Origin: Tardibacter chloracetimidivorans
GTDB taxonomy: Bacteria; Pseudomonadota; Alphaproteobacteria; Sphingomonadales; Sphingomonadaceae
DNA: 64,000 bases
Direction: 5' to 3'
Assembly (NCBI RefSeq): GCF_001890385.1
Contig: NZ_CP018221.1
Span: 434,001 to 498,000, forward strand
Shown: positions 1 to 9,377 of the stretch, piece after piece
Position numbering within the stretch: the stretch's first letter is position 1
How the letters are laid out: the number at the start of each line of letters is the position of its first letter
The notes under the pieces: generated by a model
The model's input: only the letters and a program-made list of their open reading frames with translations
What the model was told of the DNA's origin: nothing
The model's database searches: none
Made by a program: the position numbers and the translations under genes

Positions 1-448
1 ACACGCCGCCCTTGATCGTGACGGCCTTCAACCCGCCCCAGCGCACCACACCCATCGGCGCGTCGCCCAGCTCCACCACATCGCCGTCGGCAAGCTTCGG
101 CAGCAGCGCCTTCACTTCGACGGACGTCGCCGCCTGATAGCTGGCCGCATGGGCGGACGCGGGCAGCAGCGCCAGCACCAGCCACACGGCCGCGACCGGA
201 AACGCCAAGTCTAGCCGATCGTCTTTCTTCCAGCGCGGGCCGAACGGGTTCAGGTCGGACACCACGGCGCGCCAGCCTTCCGGGCGGCCGTCGAGCTGCT
301 TGGACTTCTCGCCCGCCTCCCTTGCCCAGAAAATGGCGGTCGCGATCACCGCGCCGGCCACGGCCGATCCGAAGATGAGGCCGAACACCAGCATGATGAT
401 GAGCGCAAGCGCGGCGTGTATCAGCCAGTTTTTGAGCGATCCGTTCAC
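1..448 (-). CDS. Phage membrane/secreted protein, truncated by window edge
   Basis: An open frame starts at GTG 448 behind AGGAG and runs 149 codons off the left edge without a stop. Residues about 5-45 are strongly hydrophobic and Gly/Ala-rich (one or two membrane segments), followed by a charged stretch. Then comes a second hydrophobic run ending in ALLPASAHA, which looks like a signal peptide. The last visible residues (DGDVVELGDAPMGVV) could begin a beta-helix or surface protein. It is the next late gene after the tail fibre, separated by a hairpin terminator. It may be a holin-like membrane protein fused to, or followed in frame by, an exported protein; a second start near 190 is possible. 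Function is not assigned. Confidence 0.55.
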   Translation of the reverse strand, partial: MNGSLKNWLIHAALALIIMLVFGLIFGSAVAGAVIATAIFWAREAGEKSKQLDGRPEGWRAVVSDLNPFGPRWKKDDRLDLAFPVAAVWLVLALLPASAHAASYQAATSVEVKALLPKLADGDVVELGDAPMGVVRWGGLKAVTIKGGV

Positions 449-470
449 GGTAAAATCTCCTGCGGGCATG

Positions 471-491
471 AAAAAAGCCGCGCGAGGCGGC
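471..491 (-). terminator. Rho-independent terminator after tail fibre gene
   Basis: On the minus strand GCCGC pairs with GCGGC around a 5-nt loop and is followed by six T. It lies between the stop of the tail fibre gene at 518 and the next start at 448. Confidence 0.7.
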
Positions 492-517
492 CCGGACGAA
501 TGATGGAATGTGATCGG

Positions 518-1765
518 TCAGCCGACCTTGACGGCCACCCAGGCGCGCCCATCGTCGAGGATCTTCCACACCTTGCCGACGGCGGCGGCGTATTGAGCCA
601 TGCTCATATCGGCGAGCGCCCAGGCTTCCGTACCGATCGAGCCGTCAGGGTTGCGGATGGCCACGATATAATCGCCAACGATCGCGCCAATGTGATTGAC
701 CGGCACCTGGCCGGAAAAGGCAATCCGGTCATATTTCACCCGCTCGGCTTCCAGCGCCGCTTCCCATGCAGCAAGGTCCGCATTGTAGGCGTCCATCAGA
801 TCGGCATGTTCGACCAGCTTCAGGTCATAGAGCGGATGGTTTTCCGGCGGCGGCAACGGTGCGACCGGGCGCGCGCCGATCAGTTCCTCGCTGCCCCAGG
901 TGTCGCCGCCGACATAGGCGGGATCGGTCGATTTGATGACGAAGCTGTGCGCCAGGTCGAACTGGTCGACCAGCTCGCCATCGGCGTTGATGCCGCAGAC
1001 CTGCCCGGCCATTATGGTGCCGCAGCCAAGCGCCTTTTTCACATATTCGGCATAGTCCGCGCCCGATGCGTTGATAGTACCACCGGCATTGATTGATCTT
1101 GATGTGACAGAGTTTCTGCCGATGGCGAGAGCGGTGGCGGCCGATGACTGGCCGCCGGAGGTATGCGAGAAGAAGAACGCGCCACTGACGCCATTATCTA
1201 CGTCTAGAACGCCCACACCCTGAGCGACATTTTTGTGGACGCGGTGGTTCGGTCCAGCCGAAGTTCCGAGGATGACGTTGCCGCCATAGGGATTGAGCAT
1301 CAGGTCATAGGCGGTGATTCCCGCACCGTTCACCCGCTGGATATAGCCATGTCCGCTGGAAAATCCGCCGATGCTGGTGACCTGGGTGTTTGTCTTGTGC
1401 GTTTTGAACAGCGCGGTTGCGTTGTTGATCGTGTCGGCGAGCGCACCTGCCGACACCTCGCCCGGATGAGCGACCTGAAATGGCGCGCCGGGCGCGGTCC
1501 CCAGCCCAAAGCCTCCGGTCGACCGATTGAAGTACCACACCACCGGCCAATTGGCGGTGTCGCTCACCGTCCCGCCGACATAGACCCTGAGCGCCCAGAC
1601 CGGGTCGGCGCTGTCATCGAGCCACTTCCAGCCCGCCGCATCGGCATAGGTGGGTGGCGTCGGCCCCTTGTGAACGGTCGCGTTCGCCTTGTCGTTCTCA
1701 TTCATCGCTGCGCGCACCACTGCGCCGCCGCCATTGCCCCTTGGCCAGTTTGCCGATTGCGTCAT
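518..1765 (-). CDS. Tail fibre protein with ADYAEY (peptidase G2-like) region
   Basis: 415 aa. The ATG at 1765 overlaps the stop of the preceding tail-tip gene in an ATGA; a longer upstream frame is only the shadow of that gene. The N-terminal half is Gly/Asn/Thr-rich, as in fibre shafts. Around residue 238 the ADYAEY motif, followed by a G-x-I-x-A-G-Q-V-C-G pattern, resembles the peptidase G2 or S74-like appendage region that ends many phage fibres; self-cleavage is not provable here. Residues about 320-390 are helical (Leu/Ala/Glu-rich). As the last tail gene of the late run it probably encodes a distal fibre that contacts the host surface. Family assignment rests on motif resemblance. Confidence 0.75.
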   Translation of the reverse strand: MTQSANWPRGNGGGAVVRAAMNENDKANATVHKGPTPPTYADAAGWKWLDDSADPVWALRVYVGGTVSDTANWPVVWYFNRSTGGFGLGTAPGAPFQVAHPGEVSAGALADTINNATALFKTHKTNTQVTSIGGFSSGHGYIQRVNGAGITAYDLMLNPYGGNVILGTSAGPNHRVHKNVAQGVGVLDVDNGVSGAFFFSHTSGGQSSAATALAIGRNSVTSRSINAGGTINASGADYAEYVKKALGCGTIMAGQVCGINADGELVDQFDLAHSFVIKSTDPAYVGGDTWGSEELIGARPVAPLPPPENHPLYDLKLVEHADLMDAYNADLAAWEAALEAERVKYDRIAFSGQVPVNHIGAIVGDYIVAIRNPDGSIGTEAWALADMSMAQYAAAVGKVWKILDDGRAWVAVKVG

Positions 1766-4161
1766 GCCTCTACTCCATAGCCCTTGGCGAGCCAGTCGAA
1801 GGTGCGGCTCACCCCCGACCCGGCTGCATTGAAAAACCTGATGAAAAAGCCCGATGCCGTCTTGCTGGTGACGCTTGCATAATCGCCGGTCGCCAAATTC
1901 TGACCGGTGATCGCTACCGCCGGCACGGCGCGGAACGGCGTCGCAAAGCTCACCGTCATGCCGCCCGCCGGGCAGACGATGTCGTTGCCGCCAAGCGTCC
2001 GGTCGGGCATGTCGACGGTCACTGAAACCGCGACCAACACCGGCGTGACATAGGGATCGCTCGACCGCAGCCGCACCCGCCACTGAAAGGCGCGCGCCGT
2101 GTAATCGCCGATGGTGAAGGTCCGCCAGTCGCCAAAGGCCAGGCCGTCATCGCTGGTGCGAACCTGCAGCTCCACATTCCACGCGGTCGGATCGGCGCCG
2201 TCCCATGATTCCAGCGCGTCGACATCGGGCACCAGGTCAAAGCTGGTGCGCGTGTCCACCCCCGTCGCCTCGATCAGCGCGGTCAGGCGGCTCGTGTAGA
2301 CCGCGCCAAGGTCCAGATCATTGTCGAAATAGTAATAGCCCTCCTCGACAAAGGGAGAGCCGTCGCCGAAATCCACATCCTCGACGGCGTCGAAATCGCT
2401 CCAATTGTCCCAGCTCTGCCCGCCGGAGAGGATCAGCCCAAGCTCGCCCTCGATCACATCATCCCAGACGCCCGCGAAGGCAGGATCCTCGCCGACGGTC
2501 GCCACCAGGTTCAGGGCATTGAGCGTCAGCACATTGACGCTGACGATCGTCGCATTCACCGCCTCGCCGCCGTCGCGGTTCACCGCCTTGATCAGGAAGC
2601 TGCCGTTCATCGCGGGCAGCGAGAATCCGACGGTGTCGATCGACAGGCGCGGCAGCAGCGTGACTGCGTTGGGCCATTCCGCCCCGGTCACCACCGGCTG
2701 ATATTTGACCAGATAGTGGCTCAGCCCGTTGCCCGAAACGGGCTTCAGGCTGAAATGGGCGGTGTTGCCAAGCACGTTGACGCCGAATTCCTCGATATCG
2801 GGCGGCGTGTCGACCGTGATCAGCGATCCCGGTGCTTCCTCGTGCACCGTCCAATAGGTGCTGTTCGGCGGGGCATTGCCGGCGCTTGCCACCGGATTGA
2901 TGTAGCGATAGCGGCGGCCGTCGCTGGGCTGGCGCACGATGCTGCCCTCGCGGTAGATCCGCGTCGCGTCATAATCGCCCAGATCCTGGAGCGTGGCGGT
3001 GACCGCGATTTCCGAATAGGCGTGGATCCGCGCGGTGCGCGTTCCCTTCATCTGCATCCGCCAGAACGGCGGGGCGACCTCCAGCTGGGCGGGCTCGCCC
3101 GCGATCGGCAGGGCGCTGCCGTCCGTCTTCAGGGTCAGCGACGCCGAATTGCTCAGCATCACGCGGCAGGCGAACAGCTTGCCCATCAGGCTGACGCCGG
3201 CGACGGCGTTGGCCGATCCGGCGATTTCACCGATCGCATCGCGCGGCGTCGTCTGCTCCCCGAAATAGCGCGACAGGTTGCGCGGCACCGCCGTATCGAG
3301 CGCGGTGAGCGAGGCGCTGTCGATCTGCCCGGCCGAAGCGCCGGCGATCTCGGCAAGCCGCTTGATGACGGCGCCGGGCGTGCGCACGAAGCCGCCGGAA
3401 CCGCCGCTGTCGCCTTCCACCATATAGCTCAGCACGCCTTCGGGCGGCGCGCCGTGCCGGACCATGCCGACGGCCTTTGCCGTTGCATATTGGCCGGGCG
3501 CGATGGTGGCGGCGACCAGCGCAGCATAGCTTGCATGATCGGCGATCGGCGCGCCGAAGCGCACCAGTCGGTCCATCGCCACCGGAACGGCGTTGATCGC
3601 GCCATAGCCGTGGAGCTGCACCACCGTGTTGACGCTGTCGATCAGCTGCCCCTCGACATAGCGCGGCGCGCCGATCGCAAGCGGCTTTGCCACGCCCTTC
3701 TTTTCAGCAGGACCTTCCGCGCCGGTGGTGCCTTCATAGCTTTCCGTCAGCAGCGGCCCATCCAGCCAGTCGTCATTGACGCGAAGCTGCAGGGCGATCC
3801 GCCCCCCTTCCACCCGGGCGGTGCGCACCAGCCCGTCGAAGATCTGGGTGAACCCGCCCCAGGCCGCGCCAAGCTCGCCGATCCAGATCCGGGCGGGCCT
3901 GTCGCCCCAGGTATAGCTGGCGGCGTCGGGGAACACGTCGAGCGACAGTTCCATGTCGCCGCCGCCGGGCGTCATCCGGCCTGAAAAGCCGCCGTCGAAC
4001 AGGCGCAGCGACAGGCGCGGCAGCCGGGCGATTCCGGGCCACCAGGTGACGGCGTTCAGCGCGGTGAGCGCCGCATTGTCATGACTGCACGCACGAAGCG
4101 TCACGCTGGATGCGGCCGACGGGTCGAACGGCTCCAGCTCCACCAGAACGGCCAGCGTCAT
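1762..4161 (-). CDS. Tail tip / host-specificity (J-like) protein
   Basis: 799 aa. The ATG at 4161 overlaps the upstream stop (ATGA). Position after the tape measure and two small tail genes, the large size and multi-domain build point to the central tail-tip protein. The N-terminal ~350 residues are beta-rich and lack a motif I know. Residues about 480-560 look fibronectin-III-like (YLVKYQPVVTGAEW). The C-terminal ~60 residues (PAVAITGQ, then GDYASV and FDWLAKGYG) match a short domain that often ends alphaproteobacterial J-like proteins. It should bridge the tail tube end and the fibre encoded next. Family naming is inference from context and style. Confidence 0.7.
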   Translation of the reverse strand: MTLAVLVELEPFDPSAASSVTLRACSHDNAALTALNAVTWWPGIARLPRLSLRLFDGGFSGRMTPGGGDMELSLDVFPDAASYTWGDRPARIWIGELGAAWGGFTQIFDGLVRTARVEGGRIALQLRVNDDWLDGPLLTESYEGTTGAEGPAEKKGVAKPLAIGAPRYVEGQLIDSVNTVVQLHGYGAINAVPVAMDRLVRFGAPIADHASYAALVAATIAPGQYATAKAVGMVRHGAPPEGVLSYMVEGDSGGSGGFVRTPGAVIKRLAEIAGASAGQIDSASLTALDTAVPRNLSRYFGEQTTPRDAIGEIAGSANAVAGVSLMGKLFACRVMLSNSASLTLKTDGSALPIAGEPAQLEVAPPFWRMQMKGTRTARIHAYSEIAVTATLQDLGDYDATRIYREGSIVRQPSDGRRYRYINPVASAGNAPPNSTYWTVHEEAPGSLITVDTPPDIEEFGVNVLGNTAHFSLKPVSGNGLSHYLVKYQPVVTGAEWPNAVTLLPRLSIDTVGFSLPAMNGSFLIKAVNRDGGEAVNATIVSVNVLTLNALNLVATVGEDPAFAGVWDDVIEGELGLILSGGQSWDNWSDFDAVEDVDFGDGSPFVEEGYYYFDNDLDLGAVYTSRLTALIEATGVDTRTSFDLVPDVDALESWDGADPTAWNVELQVRTSDDGLAFGDWRTFTIGDYTARAFQWRVRLRSSDPYVTPVLVAVSVTVDMPDRTLGGNDIVCPAGGMTVSFATPFRAVPAVAITGQNLATGDYASVTSKTASGFFIRFFNAAGSGVSRTFDWLAKGYGVEA

Positions 4162-4946
4162 ATCAGGCTCACCAGATCGGCCTGCCAGCGCCATTTGCCG
4201 GGGCCGGTGTTGATCACGCCCAGATCGCCCGCGATCCGCCCGAAATACATGCGGTTCTGGCGCTGGGCATCGGCGGCGGGATCGGTCACCACCAGCACCG
4301 GCTCGGTCGCCCCGATCAGCTCGATCAGCGGAAGGATCGCCTCTTCGGCTTCATCGCGATAGGCGCTCTCGAACAAAAGCGAGAGCGTGCGCAGCTTCCG
4401 TCCCCGCCGGATCAGCGGCACGCCATTGGCCGAAAAATCGGCGGTAGACGTGTCGCGCACGCCGCGCACCAGCCCATAGCTGAAATTGCGGGCGAGCTGG
4501 ATCTTCCGGCCGATGACAAGCCGCCCCGCGTCGAAGGCAGTGCCGCCCAGGCTTGCGAGATCGAACCGCCAGTAGCGGAACGTCTCGGCCGCCGCAGGCT
4601 CCCACCAGCTGTGCTTGCGACCGCTGACGGGCGTTGCGCTGCCCGCGAGCGCGGGCGTGATGACGCCGCTGTCATAGCCGGGCGCGGTTGTCAGATCGGC
4701 CGCAGCGGTTGCGCCGCGTACCCTGATCGTTGCGCCGGACGCCAGATTGGTTGACAGGAACGCCCCAAAATTGAGCGCGGCTGCGGCGCCAAGGTCCAGC
4801 TGCACCCAGGCCGTTGACGTGCCGGTGCCGCGATGGACGACGCCGATATGGTCGTTGTCGAGATAGGACGGGCTGGTGCCCGTGGCCGATCCTTCCGCCG
4901 TCACTGTGCCCAGCGACAGCGGCCTGACGATGATCGCATTTCCCAT
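4158..4946 (-). CDS. Phage tail protein with discoidin-like fold
   Basis: 262 aa. The stop overlaps the next start (ATGA). Residues about 30-150 show a galactose-binding/F5-8C-like pattern: STAWVQLDLG, then a beta-rich stretch and FRYWRFDL. The C-terminal half is rich in Arg and aromatic residues. It lies between a 124-aa tail protein and the J-like protein, so it is probably a baseplate or distal tail component. No catalytic motif is visible. Confidence 0.65.
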   Translation of the reverse strand: MGNAIIVRPLSLGTVTAEGSATGTSPSYLDNDHIGVVHRGTGTSTAWVQLDLGAAAALNFGAFLSTNLASGATIRVRGATAAADLTTAPGYDSGVITPALAGSATPVSGRKHSWWEPAAAETFRYWRFDLASLGGTAFDAGRLVIGRKIQLARNFSYGLVRGVRDTSTADFSANGVPLIRRGRKLRTLSLLFESAYRDEAEEAILPLIELIGATEPVLVVTDPAADAQRQNRMYFGRIAGDLGVINTGPGKWRWQADLVSLI

Positions 4947-4949
4947 GAT

Positions 4950-5324
4950 TTACCCGAACAGTTCGAGGATGGCCGAGTCGCTTTCCAGGTCGATCTCGAT
5001 ATTGGTGACCATGAACATGCCGTCCGCCTGCTGCTCTTCGTCCACCAGGCGCACGGTTGGCGTCACATTCAGGCTCGCGAGCAGATGGGTGACGTTCTGC
5101 ACCCCCATCACCGGCACCAGGAAGAGCCGGCGCTCGGTGCCCAGCAGCGCGAAGGCTTCGGCGTTCATTGCCGCAGTGTCCGCCGGATCGTCGAACCAGC
5201 CTTCGCGCGGGCTCGGGCCGGTGTCGCGGGCATTGGGATGCCAGGACTTGATCAGGCTGGACGATTGCGTGTCGATCTGGGCGTCACGCGTGGCGGCGCC
5301 GATGTCGGAATCAAGGGCGGGCAT
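4950..5324 (-). CDS. Small tail-tip protein, unknown function
   Basis: 124 aa, acidic, with no membrane segment or signal peptide. It follows the tape measure and a 49-aa gene, a place usually held by minor tail or tail-tip assembly proteins. The 5' end overlaps the 49-aa gene by 14 nt. I do not recognise the family. Confidence 0.65.
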   Translation of the reverse strand: MPALDSDIGAATRDAQIDTQSSSLIKSWHPNARDTGPSPREGWFDDPADTAAMNAEAFALLGTERRLFLVPVMGVQNVTHLLASLNVTPTVRLVDEEQQADGMFMVTNIEIDLESDSAILELFG

Positions 5325-5460
5325 CGTTCACCCCCACATATTGCCGATAATGATAGCGCAGCCATGGCCGCTGCCGAACCCTGCCGCACGAGCGGGTGAT
5401 CATCAGCCCGGTCGCCTTGCCGGTGCCGGTGCCGACCCCGATGAACAGGCCATAGGTCAT
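5311..5460 (-). CDS. 49-aa small tail-region protein
   Basis: Read directly from the sequence. The ATG at 5460 overlaps the tape-measure stop (ATGA) and the TGA at 5311 lies inside the next gene, so it is chained to both neighbours. The product starts MTYGLFIGVGTGTGK, has one Cys, and carries a basic, aromatic C-terminal half (RQRPWLRYHYRQY). The overlaps support real translation and filling an otherwise empty 130-nt gap adds to this. Function unknown. Confidence 0.55.
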   Translation of the reverse strand: MTYGLFIGVGTGTGKATGLMITRSCGRVRQRPWLRYHYRQYVGVNDARP

Positions 5461-8400
5461 TTCACGAAACTTAGATTAAGCGCGCTCAGGCCCCCGAAGC
5501 GGCGTAGAAAATCAGCCAGCATTGCCGTGTTCTGCTGAAGGGCTCCCACCATCTGTGCGGTGTTGGTCGCCGTTGCCTGGGCGGCGTTGGCCGTGGCCTC
5601 GGCAAAGGGGTTTTCAAAGGTCTTCGGATTGTTCTCGGCGGTCGATATCGCCAGTCCCAGAAGGCTCTGGACGCGCTCATAATCCTTAAAGAACGCATCG
5701 GTCGAACCGTGAAGGCCCCGGCTGACATCCAGATATTGCTGCGCCGCTTCGCTGAACGCATCCTGGTCGATCGATTTTCCGGCCCTGATCGCCTTTGCGA
5801 ACGGATCGAATGCTGCCCGCGCCGCCGCTTCCTGGTCACGCAACGACAACGGCGAATTGGACCCGATTTTTAGGCTCTCCTGAAAATCCTTCAGCGTCTG
5901 CGCATTGCTGCCCATGCGTTCAACCAGCGCCTCGCGTTCTTTATTGAACAGCTTTTCGGCATCGGCATATTGCTTCGCGGTCGCGCCGCCCTCATCCAGC
6001 GCCTTTTTGATCTTGCGGAATTCATCCACCAGCCCGTCCATCGCCGCACCCAGCGGATCGTCGATCGCCTTCAGCCGCTTCGGGATCGATTCGATCAGCG
6101 ACGCCTTGGTGATCGCCGCTTCCAGGTCATCCGATGACCGCAGGATCCGCTCGGCCGCCGCCGATATCCCCTTGATCGCCCCGTCGGCGATGGCGTCGCG
6201 GATGGCGAATTCTATGGCGGCCTGCTGATCGCCTTCAAAGCTGACCGCGCCATTTTTCATCTTCAGCGACGTGCCACGGGTGTTGACGCGAAAATCGTCG
6301 CCGCGTGTGCCGATGGTGACGTTGAACGCGCCCGCCTCGCCGCCCAGCGCATCGATGATCCGGGCGAGTCCCTCCTGCACCGATCCGCCAAGGCCGGACG
6401 CCGCACCGTAATTGCCCTTGTCGGCGCCGGCGACGTTCAGCCCGTCAAGCCCCGTCACCTGCGCGCGGGCGGTGCGATTGCCCTTGAGCAGGCCACCCAG
6501 CACCGAACCAAGCGCCGCGCCGATTCCGGCGCCGATCGGGCCTCCTGCGATGAACCCGCCGATCCCGCCGATCGCCCCGCCGGTGCTGCTGGTCTTCAGG
6601 CCGAACATGCCCGGCAGGCTGGTGCCGATCGCCGCCGCGCCCAGCCCGGCCCCCAGCGATCCCAGCACGCTGGAGATCGCACCGGTCGAGGCAATACCCG
6701 GCGTGCCGAAGACCGTCCCGTCAGGAAGCGTGTTGGTGATGGCGGCAAGCGCATTGTTGTCACTGACGCCAAAGACGCGGTCGAGGCTGCGTCCAATGTT
6801 GATGCCGCCATCGAATTCGCCCAGCCCGCCCAGACCGCCAGCGCCGCCGCCGAACAGCACGGACATCAGCCCGGTCGGGCCGGCCCCCTGCGGCATCCCG
6901 ACGGCATTGCCCGACAGGAAGCTCAGCGTCCATTGCGCGGCGAGATCGGCAAGCGCGCTCAGGCCCCGGCGCTTGAAATTGTCCCAGATGTTGCCGCCCT
7001 GGCCTGAGAATATGTCGTAATAGATATCGCCCAGGTCGCGGAACACGTCCTCGGCGTGGCGCCGCTGCTCCTCCAGCGCGGCCTCGGCCGCCCGCGCCTG
7101 TTCCTCGGCTTCGCGCTTCGCGTCGGCATCAGCCTTCTTTTTGGCCTCAAGCGCCTGTTCCTGCTTGACGATCTCGATCGTCTGACGTTCGAGCACGGCC
7201 AGCTGCTCGGCCGATAGATCCTTGTTGGACTGCCGGACCTGGAAGAGCCGATGTTCAAGCTCGGCCTGCGCCTCCTGGCCCTGCAATTTCAGGTCAAGCG
7301 CATGCAGTTCGGCGGCGTTGGCCTCCTCCTGGCGGCGGAAGCTTTCATCCCGGGCGCGGCGTTCTTTCTCTGCGGCCTCCGCCGCGCGCTCGGCGGCCTT
7401 GGCGGCCTTTTCGTCTTCATCGGCGGCCGCGCCCGGTCTGCGCTTCGGTAGAGAATTATCGGAGGCAGCTTTATCGTTGAGAGCCGCGGCTGCGTCGCGC
7501 TTCCGCGCCTCGGCCTTCGACGCCTCCACACCTCTGTCGAAACGCCCCTTGAGATCATATTCGGAATCGTCAACACGCGGCAGCACGCCCCCCAGACCCA
7601 AGCCTTCGACAACGCGATTATATTCGCGCTTCGCCGCCCGATATGGCGCGTCCGCGAAATTGAGCAGCGCGTCAATCGTGCCAAGTTCGCGGCTGATCGC
7701 GTCGCTAAGCGATGCGGCGCTGGTGCCGATCTGTGAGAACACCCACTGCGCACCGGCCAGCAGCGGCTCGAATGCGTCGGCGAGCCCTTCAAAGCTGGCC
7801 CGGACTTCAACGCCGGCTTCCCGCGCGTCGACGGCGAGCTGCTCGAAGCCGTCCGACCCATCCGAGACGAAGTTCGCGATCGATGAACTGAATTGGCCGC
7901 CCTGATCGAATTCGCCGAAGACGGTCAGCGCCGCATTGTAGATCTTCGTCGCCGCCTCGCTGAAGGCCACCGGCAGCTGCTTGAATTCTTGGTCGAGTCC
8001 GGCGGTGAATTTTCTTTCCGTAAACGCGGCCACCAGCTTGTCGGCCGTCAACTCGCCATCCTCGGCCATTTTGCGCAACCGGCCGATCGGCACGCCCAGG
8101 CTGTCTGCCAGCAGCTTTGCGAGGCGCGGCGAATTCTCCATCATGGAATTGAATTCGTCGCCGCGCAGCACGCCCGAGGCGAGCGCCTGCCCCAGCTGGG
8201 TGACGCCGGCGGCGGCGGATGCGGCCGACCCGCCACTGACGCGGATCGCCTTGTTGACCGTTTCCGTCGCCCGCGCGATCTGGTCCTGGCTGATCCCCAG
8301 CTCCTGGCCGTTGCGCGCCATGGAGGCATAGAGCTCAGCCGTTGCGCTCAGCGAGGTGCGCGTCTCGCCGGCGATCCGCCGCACATCGGCCTGCGCCTTG

Positions 8401-8660
8401 CTGAACGATCCGCTTTCGGCCGTCGCCAGCCGCAGGCGCGACGTGATCGTCGCATATTCATCGGCAAGCTGCCCGAGCTCACGCGCGCCGATCGCAAGCC
8501 CCAGGCCGCCAGCGAACGTCTTGATCCGGCTGAAGGCGCTGTTGATCTGGCTTGCGGTGCGCTCGACACGCGTTTCGACGGTGCCCAGCTCGCGGTTGAG
8601 CTCGCTCGAAAACTGCTGCGCGTTGAGCTTCAGCCGTGCTGTGATGTCGGCGTCGGACAA
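5457..8660 (-). CDS. Tail tape measure protein
   Basis: 1067 aa, the longest phage gene here. Residues about 1-215 resemble the tape-measure N-terminal domain family (SINSAFSRIK-like start, GVLRGDEFNSMMENSP, LRKMAEDGELTADKLV). Residues about 400-540 are Ala/Glu/Lys/Arg-rich and predicted long helix or coiled coil. Residues about 600-740 are Gly-rich and hydrophobic with GxxxG repeats, the usual membrane-interacting part. The protein sets tail length and occupies the tube lumen; the length implies a long siphovirus tail. It follows the chaperone frameshift pair and a DUF6441-like gene, as expected. Confidence 0.93.
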   Translation of the reverse strand: MSDADITARLKLNAQQFSSELNRELGTVETRVERTASQINSAFSRIKTFAGGLGLAIGARELGQLADEYATITSRLRLATAESGSFSKAQADVRRIAGETRTSLSATAELYASMARNGQELGISQDQIARATETVNKAIRVSGGSAASAAAGVTQLGQALASGVLRGDEFNSMMENSPRLAKLLADSLGVPIGRLRKMAEDGELTADKLVAAFTERKFTAGLDQEFKQLPVAFSEAATKIYNAALTVFGEFDQGGQFSSSIANFVSDGSDGFEQLAVDAREAGVEVRASFEGLADAFEPLLAGAQWVFSQIGTSAASLSDAISRELGTIDALLNFADAPYRAAKREYNRVVEGLGLGGVLPRVDDSEYDLKGRFDRGVEASKAEARKRDAAAALNDKAASDNSLPKRRPGAAADEDEKAAKAAERAAEAAEKERRARDESFRRQEEANAAELHALDLKLQGQEAQAELEHRLFQVRQSNKDLSAEQLAVLERQTIEIVKQEQALEAKKKADADAKREAEEQARAAEAALEEQRRHAEDVFRDLGDIYYDIFSGQGGNIWDNFKRRGLSALADLAAQWTLSFLSGNAVGMPQGAGPTGLMSVLFGGGAGGLGGLGEFDGGINIGRSLDRVFGVSDNNALAAITNTLPDGTVFGTPGIASTGAISSVLGSLGAGLGAAAIGTSLPGMFGLKTSSTGGAIGGIGGFIAGGPIGAGIGAALGSVLGGLLKGNRTARAQVTGLDGLNVAGADKGNYGAASGLGGSVQEGLARIIDALGGEAGAFNVTIGTRGDDFRVNTRGTSLKMKNGAVSFEGDQQAAIEFAIRDAIADGAIKGISAAAERILRSSDDLEAAITKASLIESIPKRLKAIDDPLGAAMDGLVDEFRKIKKALDEGGATAKQYADAEKLFNKEREALVERMGSNAQTLKDFQESLKIGSNSPLSLRDQEAAARAAFDPFAKAIRAGKSIDQDAFSEAAQQYLDVSRGLHGSTDAFFKDYERVQSLLGLAISTAENNPKTFENPFAEATANAAQATATNTAQMVGALQQNTAMLADFLRRFGGLSALNLSFVK

Positions 8661-8681
8661 ATGAAGCCTCCAGACCGGCTG

Positions 8682-9377
8682 TCAGAGCTCGCGCTCGGCG
8701 CGTTGCGCGGCGAGACGGGCATAGCCGGTGAATCGTGACGCCAGACGCCCGGAAAAGGGCGCCAGCGTCTGTTTGATCGAAAAGCGCTGCTGCACGTCGA
8801 CCAGCGGCAGCAATACGAAGATCGGCACGGACGCATGGCGTCCCTGCTCGATCCGCCGCGCGGTCGCCTTGCGGAATCGGCCGCTGCGCATGTTGATCGC
8901 GCCGGGGGCGACCAGCAGTGCGGGCTTTCCCCGGCGATAGACGAACTGCAGGCGAATGCCCGTCCGCCGCTCCCATTCGCCGGGCGTCAGATCCTGGCCC
9001 CGCCGACGCGGCCCTGCCGCCGGCAGCGGGATCGCCAGATACTGCCCATAGCTGCCCGAGATCCGCGCACCACGGGCATAGGCGGCCATCGCCCCCTGCG
9101 ACCGCTTGCGCCCCTTGACATAGATCGAACCGACAGGCTCCCGCGCACGTCCGCGCTCGGGATAGATCTCGCTCGCCCATGCCCGGGAAAGACGGCCCAG
9201 CCCGGCGCTGGCCGTCACCTGCTCAAGCGCCTTTTCCGCCTCGCGCGTGGTTTCACGCACGGCGCGATAGGCGGCCTCCAGCACATATTGATCGACCAGC
9301 GCCATGTGCCGCCGGAACCTTTCGGTCTCGAACAGCATCGAGAAGCCGGGCCGGCTGATCGTCGAACGACGCGCCAT
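8682..9377 (-). CDS. DUF6441-like phage tail protein
   Basis: 231 aa, basic. It sits between the tail chaperone and the tape measure. Residues about 65-125 (SEIYPERGRAREPVGSIYVK, then SQGAMAAYARGARI) and the Arg-rich LRxxARxx pattern resemble a phage family I know as DUF6441. No enzymatic motif is visible. Its ATG at 9377 lies directly behind the stop (9378-9380) of the -1 frame tail chaperone extension, so translation is likely coupled. The role may be tail assembly or tube completion, but that is only from position. Confidence 0.7.
   Translation of the reverse strand: MARRSTISRPGFSMLFETERFRRHMALVDQYVLEAAYRAVRETTREAEKALEQVTASAGLGRLSRAWASEIYPERGRAREPVGSIYVKGRKRSQGAMAAYARGARISGSYGQYLAIPLPAAGPRRRGQDLTPGEWERRTGIRLQFVYRRGKPALLVAPGAINMRSGRFRKATARRIEQGRHASVPIFVLLPLVDVQQRFSIKQTLAPFSGRLASRFTGYARLAAQRAEREL

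Noticed and set aside
2716-3984. 422-codon plus-strand open frame
   Set aside because: Lies wholly opposite the tail-tip gene, is His/Arg/Ala-rich like an antisense translation of GC-rich codons, and has no ribosome site.
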